From assembly GCA_035764445.1 (NCBI GenBank), contig DASTZF010000268.1, positions 1-24,547 on the forward strand: 24,547 nucleotides of DNA. The letters run 5' to 3'. Made by a program: the position numbers and the translations under genes. The notes beneath the pieces are model-generated. The model ran no database searches, was not told where the DNA came from, and saw only the letters and a program-made list of their open reading frames with translations. Shown here one piece after another: positions 1 to 7,827 of this stretch (positions are counted from its first letter, which is position 1; each line of letters begins with the position of its first letter). The DNA comes from JAEUPI01 sp035764445. Its GTDB lineage: Bacteria; Pseudomonadota; Gammaproteobacteria; Burkholderiales; Burkholderiaceae_C.

Positions 1-2
1 GC

Positions 3-236
3 CACGACCTCGAAAAAGGCGAAGACGCCGCCTTCGAAAAGACGCTGCTCTACGAGCGCGTGTTCAGCTACGCCGAACGGCTCGACAGGCGCACGCTGGC
101 GCGCGCGGCGCTGCCGCGCATCGACCTCAAGAGCCCCAAGTTCACGCGCAAACTCACCACCGAATGGTTCGCCAACCGCGTCGACGAGCGCCACCGTCGC
201 TGCCTTGCGCGCATCGGCGCGACGCCCGACCTTTGA
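3..236 (+). CDS. C-terminal end of an unidentified protein (partial)
   Basis: An open frame enters from the left edge and runs 77 codons to a TGA at 234-236. The peptide is charged and soluble-looking, begins HDLEKGEDAAFEKTLLYERV and ends CLARIGATPDL, with no membrane segment or cysteine cluster. Codon use is GC-rich like the neighbours, so I take it as a real gene end. I do not recognise the family, and the visible tail contains no catalytic motif. It converges on ppc, with only 37 bp between the two stop codons and no convincing intrinsic terminator there. Confidence 0.6.
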   Translation, partial: HDLEKGEDAAFEKTLLYERVFSYAERLDRRTLARAALPRIDLKSPKFTRKLTTEWFANRVDERHRRCLARIGATPDL

Positions 237-273
237 CGGTCGGCGCGCAAAGACCTGCGACGAGTGCCGCGAC

Positions 274-3075
274 TCAACCCGTGTTGCGCAGCCCCGCCGC
301 GATGCCGTTGATCGAGATGTGGATGCCGCGCTGCACGCGCTCGTTCGGCGGCTCGCCTTCGGCGCGGGCGCGGTAGCGCCGCATCAGCTCGACCTGCAGG
401 TGATTCAGCGGATCGAGGTACGGAAAGCGGTGCTCGATCGAGCGCGCCAGGCTCGGATTGGCAGCCAGGCGCCGTTCCTCACCGGTGATCTGCGCCAGGG
501 CGTCCGCGACCCGCTGCCATTCGGCCTCGATGGCGGCGAACACGCGGCGGCCGAGCCGTGCGTCCTCGACCAGCTCGACGTAGCGTGCGGCGATGCCGAG
601 GTCGGTCTTGGCCAGCACCATGTCGAGGTTGGACAGCAGCGTGCGGAAGAACGGCCATTGCTTGACCATTCGCCGCAGCAGTGCCAGCCGCTGCGCGCGC
701 GACGTGCGGCCGTTGCCGCTGTCGAGGAACGCCGCGATGCCCGAGCCGAAGCCGTACCAGCCCGGCAGCGCGACGCGGCACTGGCCCCAGCTGAAGCTCC
801 ATGGAATCGCGCGCAGGTCTTCGATCGCGCGCGTCGCCTTGCGCGACGCCGGCCGCGAGCCGATGTTGAGCTCGGCGATCTCGCGGATCGGCGTGGTGGC
901 GAAGAAGTAGTCGGTGAAGCCCGCTGTCTCGTACACCAGCGCGCGATAGGCGGCCATGCTCGCTTGCGAGATCTGTTCGGCCGCCTCGAGAAACGCCGGC
1001 GGCGCCGGCTGCGTCGCCTGCAGCAGGGTGGCCTCCAGCGTCGCGGCCACCAGCGTCTCGAGGTTGCGCAGCCCGATCTCGGGGTTGGCGTACTTGCTGG
1101 CGATCACCTCGCCCTGCTCGGTGAGGCGGATCTGGCCGTTCACGGTGCCAGGTGGCTGCGCGAGGATCGCGTCGTAGCTGGGCCCCCCGCCGCGCCCGAC
1201 GGTGCCGCCGCGCCCGTGGAACAGCCGCAAGGTCAGCCCGTGCGCGGGAGGCAGCTCGTCGAACAGCTGCACCAGCGCCACCTCGGCGCGATAGAGCTCC
1301 CAGTTGCTGGTGAAGAAGCCGCCATCCTTGTTGCTGTCGCTGTAGCCGAGCATCACGTCCTGCTCGCCGCCGCCGGCGCGCATCATCTCGGCCACCCCGG
1401 GCAGCGCGAAGAACTCGCGCATGATCGTCGCGGCGCGCCGCAGGTCGCCGATCGTCTCGAACAACGGCACCACGATCAGCGCGCTCGCCAGGTCGTCACC
1501 GAGCGTGCCGCTGGCCAGCCCCACCTCCTTCAGCAGCAACAGCACCTCGAGCAGATCGCTCAGCGCCTCGGTGTGCGAAATGATGTAGTGGCGCAGCGAC
1601 GCCGCGCCGTACGCACGCCGCGCGTCGCGTGCCGCCTCGAACACCGCGAGCTCGCCGGTGGCCAGTTCGCTGTAGACGTGACCGACCACGCGCAACGGCC
1701 GCGCGTCGCGCAGCAGGCGCACCAGCAGCGCGCGGCGCGCAGGCTCGTCGAGCGCGGCGTAGTCGGCCTCGACGCGTGCGACCCGCAGCAGCTCGGCGAC
1801 CACCGCCTCGTGCTGGTCGGAGCTCTGCCGCAGGTCGAGCGTCGCCAGGTGGAAGCCGAACACCTGCACGGCGCGCAACAGCGGCGTCAGGCGCGGCGCG
1901 ATCAGCGCATCGGCGTGGTGGTGGCGCAGAGACGCCTCGACCACCCGCAGGTCGGCGAGCAACTCGCGCGGATCGTCGTACGGCTGCTGCGGTGCCACCG
2001 CATGCCGCAGCGCCTCGGTGCCGGTGAGGCGCTGCAGCGTCGCGGCCAGCCGCGCGTACAGGCCGGTGAGCGCACGCCGATATGGCTCGTCCTCGCGATG
2101 CGGGTTGCGGTCTGGCGATCGCGCGGCCAGCTCGAACATCGCGTCGGTCACCGGTGCCAGCGTCTGCGAGATCGACAGCTCGGCGCCGAGCTCGTGCACC
2201 TCGGTCAGATAGAAGCGCAGCACCACCTCGGCCTGCCGCGCCAGCGCCGCCTGCAGCGTGTGCGCGCCGACGTTCGGATTGCCGTCGCGATCGCCGCCGA
2301 TCCAGTGGCCCATGCGGAAGAACGGCGCCACGTCGTGCCCCGGCAGCGCGCGCTCGACCTCGGCGTACAGCCGCGGCACCTGGCGCAGGAACGTCAGCGG
2401 GTAGTACGACAGCACGTTCTCGACTTCGTCGGCCACGGTCAGCCGCGTGTAGCGCAGCATCCGCGTCTGCCACAGCTGCGTGACGCGCGCGCGCAGGGCC
2501 GCCTCGTTGTCGTCGCGCTCGCGCGCGGTGGCCAGGGCGTCGCGCTCGCCGACCAGGCGCGCGATCGCGAACTCGGCATCGAGGATGCTCTTGCGCTGCA
2601 CTTCGGTCGGGTGCGCGGTCAGCACCGGCGAGATGTGCGCGTGCGCCAGCGTGGCGGCGATCTGCGCCGGCCTCACGCCGGCGGCAGCCAGGCGCTCGAA
2701 GCTCATCGCCAGCGACCCCGGGTGCTGATGGCCGGCACGCTCGTGGTGCTGCCGGCGGCGCACGTGGTGCCGGTCCTCGGCGATGTTGGCCAGGTGACTG
2801 AAGTAGCTGAAGGCGCGGATCACGCTGACCGTCTGGTCGCTCGACAGCCCCTTCAGCAGCTGCGCCAGCTCGCGGCCGGCGTGCTGGTCGCGCTTCAGGC
2901 GATATGCCACCGACAGCTTGCGGATGCGCTCGATCAGCTCGTAGGCATCGTCGCCCTCCTGCTCGCGGATCACCTGACCGAGGATGCGGCCGAGCAGGCG
3001 GATGTCCTGCACCAATGGCGCGTTCTTGGCCCGTGCGTCGTCGCGACGGCGGGCAGTGGAGGCGGTGCGGGGCAT
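274..3075 (-). CDS. ppc: phosphoenolpyruvate carboxylase
   Basis: Cytoplasmic enzyme that carboxylates phosphoenolpyruvate with bicarbonate to oxaloacetate, refilling the TCA cycle. The 933-residue length is usual for the bacterial family. Family signatures are all visible: LTAHPTEVQRKS with the catalytic histidine at about residue 155, GGDRDGNPNV, MLGYSDSNKDGG, FHGRGGTVGRGGGP, the RLTEQGEVIASKYA segment, WSFSWGQCRVALPGWYG, and the C-terminal ISINGIAAGLRNTG whose last residues belong to the allosteric/active-site region in E. coli PEPC. The N-terminal 20 residues are basic and poorly conserved. The ATG at 3075 lacks an obvious Shine-Dalgarno sequence, but no better in-frame start is seen before the conserved domain. 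It lies downstream of tag on the same strand after a 99-bp gap. No truncation or missing catalytic motif is seen. Confidence 0.98.
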   Translation of the reverse strand: MPRTASTARRRDDARAKNAPLVQDIRLLGRILGQVIREQEGDDAYELIERIRKLSVAYRLKRDQHAGRELAQLLKGLSSDQTVSVIRAFSYFSHLANIAEDRHHVRRRQHHERAGHQHPGSLAMSFERLAAAGVRPAQIAATLAHAHISPVLTAHPTEVQRKSILDAEFAIARLVGERDALATARERDDNEAALRARVTQLWQTRMLRYTRLTVADEVENVLSYYPLTFLRQVPRLYAEVERALPGHDVAPFFRMGHWIGGDRDGNPNVGAHTLQAALARQAEVVLRFYLTEVHELGAELSISQTLAPVTDAMFELAARSPDRNPHREDEPYRRALTGLYARLAATLQRLTGTEALRHAVAPQQPYDDPRELLADLRVVEASLRHHHADALIAPRLTPLLRAVQVFGFHLATLDLRQSSDQHEAVVAELLRVARVEADYAALDEPARRALLVRLLRDARPLRVVGHVYSELATGELAVFEAARDARRAYGAASLRHYIISHTEALSDLLEVLLLLKEVGLASGTLGDDLASALIVVPLFETIGDLRRAATIMREFFALPGVAEMMRAGGGEQDVMLGYSDSNKDGGFFTSNWELYRAEVALVQLFDELPPAHGLTLRLFHGRGGTVGRGGGPSYDAILAQPPGTVNGQIRLTEQGEVIASKYANPEIGLRNLETLVAATLEATLLQATQPAPPAFLEAAEQISQASMAAYRALVYETAGFTDYFFATTPIREIAELNIGSRPASRKATRAIEDLRAIPWSFSWGQCRVALPGWYGFGSGIAAFLDSGNGRTSRAQRLALLRRMVKQWPFFRTLLSNLDMVLAKTDLGIAARYVELVEDARLGRRVFAAIEAEWQRVADALAQITGEERRLAANPSLARSIEHRFPYLDPLNHLQVELMRRYRARAEGEPPNERVQRGIHISINGIAAGLRNTG

Positions 3076-3174
3076 GGACGGTCAGCGGACGGTGAGCACA
3101 CAGCCGACGCAATATACGGGCCAACGTCTCGCTGCTCACCGCCGGCAGGCGGCGCCGGGGGCGGAATGTGGGTG

Positions 3175-3789
3175 TCAGCGCCCGGGCCGTACGAAGGCTC
3201 GGCGTGCGCGGTCGACCTGCGCCCGTACGACGCACCCGTCGACGTGGTCGTTGACCAGCCCCATCGCCTGCATGAAGGCGTACACGGTGGTCGGCCCGAC
3301 GAACTGCCAGCCCTGCTTCTTGAGCTCCTTCGATAGCGCAATCGACTCCGCCGAGGTCGACGCGACCTGCGCCCTCGTGCCCGGCTTGACGACGGTCTCG
3401 TAGCGCCAGACGAAGGCGGCGAGCGAGCCTTCGCGCTGCACCAGCTCGCGCGCTCGCTTCGCGTTGTTGATCACCGCCTCGATCTTGCCGCGATGGCGGA
3501 CGATCCCTTCGTCCTTCAGCAGCCGAGCGACGTCGCGAGCGCCGAAGCGAGCGACGCGGTCGAAATCGAAGCGCTGGAACGCGGCGCGGAAGTTCTCGCG
3601 CTTGGCGAGGATCGTGCGCCAGCTCAGCCCCGACTGAAAGCCCTCGAGGCTCAGCTTCTCGAACAGCCGGTGGTCGTCGGCGACCGGAAAACCCCACTCC
3701 TGGTCGTGGTAGTGCAGGAACTCCGGGGCGGCCGTGCACCAGCGGCAGCGCAGCTTGCCGTCGGGCCCGACGATCGTGTCCTCGCTCAT
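3175..3789 (-). CDS. tag: DNA-3-methyladenine glycosylase I
   Basis: Base-excision repair enzyme that removes 3-methyladenine from alkylated DNA; a helix-hairpin-helix superfamily protein with a structural zinc 'snap'. The putative zinc ligands are present (numbered from the upstream GTG): C17 in RCRWC, H30 in HYHDQEWG, and H184 and C188 in VNDHVDGC. The active-site glutamate is E51 in KLSLEGFQSGLSW, and the conserved IVRHRGKIEAVINNA and QFVGPTTVYAFMQA segments follow. Two starts are possible, an ATG at 3789 and a GTG two codons upstream at 3795; neither has a strong ribosome-binding site, and I chose the ATG. Length is about 204 residues against 187 for E. coli Tag, the extra part being a short N-terminal extension and a basic C-terminal tail. 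It sits 36-42 bp downstream of the sulfatase stop on the same strand and could be a passenger of that transcript. Confidence 0.96.
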   Translation of the reverse strand: MSEDTIVGPDGKLRCRWCTAAPEFLHYHDQEWGFPVADDHRLFEKLSLEGFQSGLSWRTILAKRENFRAAFQRFDFDRVARFGARDVARLLKDEGIVRHRGKIEAVINNAKRARELVQREGSLAAFVWRYETVVKPGTRAQVASTSAESIALSKELKKQGWQFVGPTTVYAFMQAMGLVNDHVDGCVVRAQVDRARRAFVRPGR

Positions 3790-3831
3790 CGGCACAGGTT
3801 AGCAGGTGCCGATGACAGCGCCTGAGCGTCG

Positions 3832-5811
3832 CTATCGCGTCACGATCGCGAACGTGCCCGGCGCCTTGTCGATCAGCGTGAAGAAGCGCACCAGGTCGAC
3901 CTTGCTGCCGGAGACCTTCAGGTCGTCGGACAGCAGCGTGTCGCGCACGCCGGCGGTGCCGGCCATCATCTTGATGAAGATCGGCTTGGTCAGCGTCAAC
4001 GTGGCGTTGGCGTCGGCGGCGGGTGCGGCCTTCTTGTGGTGCAGCACCGCGTTCTCGATCCACAGCACGAAGCTCTCCTTGGTGTCGCTGAGCACCAGGT
4101 TGACCTTCAGGTCCTTGCCCTCGGCAGCGGGACCGTCGAGTCCGGCGGCCATCGCCTCGAGAAAGCGCTCGATCGGCGTCTGCGACAGCAGGTCGATGAA
4201 CCCCGAGCGGTCGACGCCCTTCTTGGGTGGCCCATTGCGCAGCTCGGCGGCCGCGGTCAGGTAGCTGTTGCGCCAGGTCGACGCCTCGGCGGCAAATGCG
4301 AGCTGCTCGTAGGTTCGCACTAGCAGGTCCTTCGCCCCCGCGTGGCCCGGTTGCGCGAACACGGCCTGGTTGAGCAACTCGGCCGCCCAGCGGTAGTCAC
4401 CCTTGTCGAACGCGGCCTGCGCGGCGGCGACCACCTTGTCGGCGCCGCCGATCAACTCGACCGTGCGCTTGGCCGATTCCTGCGGCGGCAGCGGGTCGAG
4501 GTTGGCCGGGTTGCCGTCGTAGGCGCCGAGGTAGAACTGGTAGACCGCCTTCACGTTGTGCCGCAGGTCGCCGTAGTAGCCGCGCGCGCCCAAGTGCGAC
4601 TGCAGGGACGCCGGCAGCTTGACCCTGTCGGCGATCTCGCGCGGTGTGAGGCCGGCGTTGATCAGCCGCACCGTCTGGTCGTGCGTGTACTTGTAGACGT
4701 CGCGATGCTTGGTGATGAACTCGACGATGCGTTGGTGTCCCCAGATCGGCCAGTTGTGCTGGCCGAAGTAGACCTCGGCGTCTCCCAGTTCGTCGAGCGC
4801 CTGCTGCATGTAGCCGGCCCAGCGCAGTGCGTCGCGCACCTTGGCGCCGCGCACCGGCAGCAGGTTGTGCATCGTCTGCGCCAGGTTCTCGGCGCCGCCG
4901 TAGGCCTTCTGCTGCGGCAGCGAGAACGTCATCTCCGCCGGCGCCTCGGCGCCTGGCACGTTGTGGAACACGAAACGCACGCCGTCGAGCGTGAGCTCCT
5001 CGCTCGCCTTGGTGATCAGCTTGGTCGGCGGCAGCAGGCCGAAGCTGCCATACGCCACCGCCTTGCCGAGCCCGGTGTCGACCAGGCCCTTGGGTGAGCG
5101 CTCGAGGTTCTTGCCGAACTGGTACAGCGAGCGACGGCCCATGGCGGTGCCGACCATCACGTTCTCGCTGGTGGCCTCTTCCATGAAGCCCTCGGAGGCA
5201 ACGATCGGCACCTGGCGCTGCGCGGCCTCGGCGGCGGAGATCACGCCCAGCACGCCACCGAAGTGGTCGACGTGGCTGTGCGAGTAGACGACGGCCTTCA
5301 CCGCCTTGTCGCCCAGATGCTTGCGCGCGAAGGCGATGGCGGCGGCCGCGCTCTCCTTGCAGGTGAGCGGGTCGATCACGATGAAGCCGGTCTTGCCTTC
5401 GACCAGCGTCATGTTGGCGATGTCGAAGCCGCGCACCTGGTAGATGCCGTCGGTGACCTTGAACAGCCCGGCCTGCGCGTTGAGCATCGCGTGCCGCCAC
5501 AGGCTCGGGTTGACGGTCGGTGGCGCCTTGCCGGCGACGAACTTGAACTCGTCGAAGTCGATCAGCACGCTGCCGTCGGCGCCGACGATCTTGCCCTCGG
5601 CCTTGGCGACCAGGCCGCGCTTGGCCTCCTCGAAGTCCAGCGGATCGTCGAGCTTGAGCGCCAGCGCGACCTGGTCGTTGGCCTTCAGCGTGGTCGCCGT
5701 CGCGTCGCCGCCCGCGGTGTCGTCGGGCACGCTCTGGCGGTTGCAGCCGGCGCTGGCCAGCGCCATCGCGAGAGCCATCGCGAGCTTCAGAGAAGTCGGT
5801 GCGTTGTTCAT
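3832..5811 (-). CDS. alkylsulfatase (SdsA1/BDS1-type metallo-beta-lactamase fold), probable lipoprotein
   Basis: Predicted to hydrolyse primary alkyl sulfates such as dodecyl sulfate to the alcohol plus sulfate. From the ATG at 5811 the protein has 659 residues. A hydrophobic signal runs over residues 7-22 and ends ASAGC, so C23 may be lipidated, although the residue at -3 is not the usual Leu. The binuclear-zinc motif SHSHVDHFGG gives H178, H180, D182 and H183; E293 (APAEMTF), E308 (GGAENL) and H352 (FGQHNWPIWG) match the remaining metal ligands of SdsA1. The middle is the helical dimerisation region and the last 130 or so residues form the SCP2-like alkylsulfatase C-domain. A TTG five codons upstream is also open, but AAGGAG sits 8 nt ahead of the ATG. 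That site overlaps the stop codon of the GMC dehydrogenase gene, indicating translational coupling and a shared pathway. Confidence 0.95.
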   Translation of the reverse strand: MNNAPTSLKLAMALAMALASAGCNRQSVPDDTAGGDATATTLKANDQVALALKLDDPLDFEEAKRGLVAKAEGKIVGADGSVLIDFDEFKFVAGKAPPTVNPSLWRHAMLNAQAGLFKVTDGIYQVRGFDIANMTLVEGKTGFIVIDPLTCKESAAAAIAFARKHLGDKAVKAVVYSHSHVDHFGGVLGVISAAEAAQRQVPIVASEGFMEEATSENVMVGTAMGRRSLYQFGKNLERSPKGLVDTGLGKAVAYGSFGLLPPTKLITKASEELTLDGVRFVFHNVPGAEAPAEMTFSLPQQKAYGGAENLAQTMHNLLPVRGAKVRDALRWAGYMQQALDELGDAEVYFGQHNWPIWGHQRIVEFITKHRDVYKYTHDQTVRLINAGLTPREIADRVKLPASLQSHLGARGYYGDLRHNVKAVYQFYLGAYDGNPANLDPLPPQESAKRTVELIGGADKVVAAAQAAFDKGDYRWAAELLNQAVFAQPGHAGAKDLLVRTYEQLAFAAEASTWRNSYLTAAAELRNGPPKKGVDRSGFIDLLSQTPIERFLEAMAAGLDGPAAEGKDLKVNLVLSDTKESFVLWIENAVLHHKKAAPAADANATLTLTKPIFIKMMAGTAGVRDTLLSDDLKVSGSKVDLVRFFTLIDKAPGTFAIVTR

Positions 5812-5822
5812 GCGTGTCTCCT

Positions 5823-7640
5823 TCAAGCGCTGCGGGCGTCGGCGCGGATCATGTCCGCGGCTTTCTCGCCGATCATGATCGTCGTCGCGTTGGTGTTGCC
5901 GCCGACGATGGTCGGCATGATCGAAGCGTCGGCCACGCGCAGGCCGGCGACGCCGCGCACGCGCAGCCGCTCGTCGACCACCGCCAGCGCGTCGGACCCC
6001 ATCTTGCAGGTGCCCACGGGATGGTATTGCGTGTCGGCGCGGGCGCGGATGTCGGCCGCGATCGCCTGCGGGTCATCGCTGCGCACCGGGTAGAGCATCT
6101 CGCCGCGCATGCCGTCGAACGGCTGCGACTCGATGATGCGCTGCTGGATCTGCGCACCCTTGACCAGCAGCGCGAGGTCGCGCTCGTCGTGCAGGAAGCG
6201 CGGATCGATCTGCAACGCGTCGTGCGGGTCGAGGCTGGCCAGCCACACCGCGCCGCGGCTCTTGGGCCGCAGCGCGTCGACGTGGCACGAGATGCCGTGG
6301 CCCCAATGCAGCTTGCGCGCATGATCGTCGACGATGCCGAGCACGAACACCAGCTTCAGGTCGGGCACCGCCACCTCCGGGCCCGAGCGCACGAAGGCAC
6401 CGGATTCGGCGATGTTGCTGGTGATGCGGCCCGTGCGATGGCGGCGCCATTCGTGCATCGCGGCTAGCAGCTTCACGCCGCCGCGCAGCGACACGCCGAA
6501 GGTCTCGCTGTCGCTGCGCGTGCGCCACGTCTGCACGTGGTCGATGTGATCCTGCAGGTTCTTGCCGACGCCCGGCAGATGGGTCACCCCCGCGATGCCG
6601 CAGCGCTGCAGGTCCGTGCCGTCGCCGATGCCCGACAGCATCAGCAGCTGCGGCGAGCCGAACGCACCGGCGCAGACGACGACCTCGCGCCGCGAACGCA
6701 CGATCTGCCGGCGGCCGCCTTGCGTGAACGCGACGCCGATGGCGCGACGGCCCTCGAACAGCAGCCTCTCCGAGACCGCGCCGGTCACCACCTGCAGGTT
6801 CGGCCGCGACAGATTCGGCGTCAGATAGCCCTTGGCCGCGCTGCAGCGCTCCCCGTTGACCTGCGTCACCTGGTACATGAAGGCGCCGAACGGGTCGGCG
6901 CCGTTGTAGTCGTCGATGCGGGGCAGGCCGTGCAGCGCCGCCGCGGCGAGGAAGGCTTCGTTGAGCGGGCTCGGGCTGCGCGGATCCGCCACGTTCAGCG
7001 GCCCGCCGCGCCCGTGGTACGGGCTGTCGCCGAACACCTCGTTGTTCTCGGCGCGCCTGAAGTACGGCAGCACGTCGTCGTACGACCAGCCGGGGTTTCC
7101 CAACGACGCCCAGTGGTCGTAGTCCCAGCGGTGGCCGCGCACGTGCAGCATCGCGTTGATCGAGCTGCTGCCGCCGAGCGTCTTGCCGCGCGGCTGGTAG
7201 CCGCGCCGTCCGTTCAGCCCCATCTGCGGCACGGTGTGCAGCGCGTAGTTGTTGATGCGGGTCGGCACCATCGCCACCACGCCCGCCGGGGCGTGGATCA
7301 GCACGCTGTTGTCGCGGCCGCCGGCCTCGAGCAGGCACACCGACACGGCCGGGTCCTCGGTCAGCCGCGACGCGATCACACAGCCGGCCGAACCCGCGCC
7401 GACCACGACGTAGTCAAACTCCATGCGTCGCTCGGCCACGCCGCCGCGCGCATTGACGTCGTTGAGCGCCAGTCGCGCTCCCTCGCGCATCGTCACCGCA
7501 CCCGCGCTCAGCGGGCCGCTCAGCACGGCGCTTTGCCCGAGCAGGATCTCGCCGTCGCTGACGCCGGCTTCATCCGCTCGCGCGTGGGCGGGCGCGGCCA
7601 GCAGTGCAGCAGGGCTCGTGACGAACGTGCGGCGGTCCAT
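5823..7640 (-). CDS. GMC-family FAD alcohol dehydrogenase with a fused binding-protein N-terminus
   Basis: The core (533 residues from the ATG at 7424) is a glucose-methanol-choline oxidoreductase close to AlkJ/choline dehydrogenase, oxidising an alcohol to an aldehyde with FAD. It shows the dinucleotide motif VVVGAGSAGC at residues 6-15, LLEAGG, the signature GKTLGGSSSINAMLHVRG, GAFGSPQLLMLSGIG, and the active-site pair H468 in YHPVGTCKMG and N512 in GGNTNATT. The frame has no stop for a further 72 codons to an ATG at 7640, which has AGGAG 8 nt ahead of it; the internal ATG at 7424 has only a weak site. Those 72 codons encode a signal peptide and the start of a LivK-type binding protein (see separate entry). 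I call the longer frame because its ribosome-binding site is better. The simpler reading is a cytoplasmic GMC protein starting at 7424. It lies immediately upstream of the alkylsulfatase and probably oxidises the released alcohol. Confidence 0.85.
   Translation of the reverse strand: MDRRTFVTSPAALLAAPAHARADEAGVSDGEILLGQSAVLSGPLSAGAVTMREGARLALNDVNARGGVAERRMEFDYVVVGAGSAGCVIASRLTEDPAVSVCLLEAGGRDNSVLIHAPAGVVAMVPTRINNYALHTVPQMGLNGRRGYQPRGKTLGGSSSINAMLHVRGHRWDYDHWASLGNPGWSYDDVLPYFRRAENNEVFGDSPYHGRGGPLNVADPRSPSPLNEAFLAAAALHGLPRIDDYNGADPFGAFMYQVTQVNGERCSAAKGYLTPNLSRPNLQVVTGAVSERLLFEGRRAIGVAFTQGGRRQIVRSRREVVVCAGAFGSPQLLMLSGIGDGTDLQRCGIAGVTHLPGVGKNLQDHIDHVQTWRTRSDSETFGVSLRGGVKLLAAMHEWRRHRTGRITSNIAESGAFVRSGPEVAVPDLKLVFVLGIVDDHARKLHWGHGISCHVDALRPKSRGAVWLASLDPHDALQIDPRFLHDERDLALLVKGAQIQQRIIESQPFDGMRGEMLYPVRSDDPQAIAADIRARADTQYHPVGTCKMGSDALAVVDERLRVRGVAGLRVADASIMPTIVGGNTNATTIMIGEKAADMIRADARSA
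7425..7640 (-). pseudogene. remnant N-terminus of a branched-chain amino-acid type ABC binding protein, in frame with the GMC gene
   Basis: The 72 codons begin MDRRTFVTSPAALLAAP, a signal peptide with a twin-arginine-like RRTFV and an AHARA-D cleavage site. There follow DGEILLGQSAVLSGPLS and GARLALNDVNARGGVAERR, which match the first strand and first helix of Peripla_BP_6 (LivK-like) receptors, a family normally about 380 residues long. The homology stops exactly where such receptors read roughly GGVxGRxIELV, and the GMC protein starts MEFDYVVVGAG at that point. Nothing of the remaining 300 or so receptor residues is visible downstream. I infer a deletion or recombination that joined the two genes in frame. 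A separate short vestigial ORF that merely reads through is also possible. Confidence 0.75.
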
Positions 7641-7752
7641 GCGATGCTCCTGTCGCGGTCGATGCATGCGACGTCGCGACCAAGGTAGTGCGCGCACGAC
7701 CACCGGCGAAGGACAGGCAGCGACAGGTGTGAGGACGGCGAGCGCCAGCCGC

Positions 7753-7784
7753 GCGCGGCGCATGCGAAATTGCACGCGCCGCGC
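7753..7784. repeat. strong GC-rich inverted repeat between the MetE-like and GMC genes
   Basis: Arms GCGCGGCGC (7753-7761) and GCGCCGCGC (7776-7784) pair over 9 bp. After a one-base mismatch on each side the inner TGC/GCA adds three pairs, leaving the hexaloop GAAATT. It lies about 45 nt downstream of the MetE-like stop codon and 113 nt upstream of the binding-protein/GMC start. No T-run follows on the minus strand, so it is not a standard intrinsic terminator. A Rho-assisted terminator, an mRNA-stabilising structure or a REP-like element would all fit. Confidence 0.45.
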
Positions 7785-7827
7785 CGCACACGGCGAGGGC
7801 AAAGGCGCCCCGGCCGTCAGGCGCGCG

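Noticed and set aside
237..273. Possible bidirectional terminator between the partial gene and ppc
   Set aside because: Only short imperfect GC pairings and no T-run on either strand.
3139..3152. Five-pair hairpin CCGCC-GGCA-GGCGG between tag and ppc
   Set aside because: Too short and lacking a T-run; expected by chance at this GC content.
205..3336. 1043-codon open frame on the plus strand opposite ppc
   Set aside because: It is the antisense shadow of a complete phosphoenolpyruvate carboxylase gene; its product is arginine/histidine/glutamine-rich with no domain, as expected for GC-rich antisense frames.
1496..4063. 855-codon minus-strand frame across ppc, tag and the sulfatase end
   Set aside because: It is out of frame with three recognisable genes on the same strand and encodes a low-complexity Arg/Ala-rich peptide.
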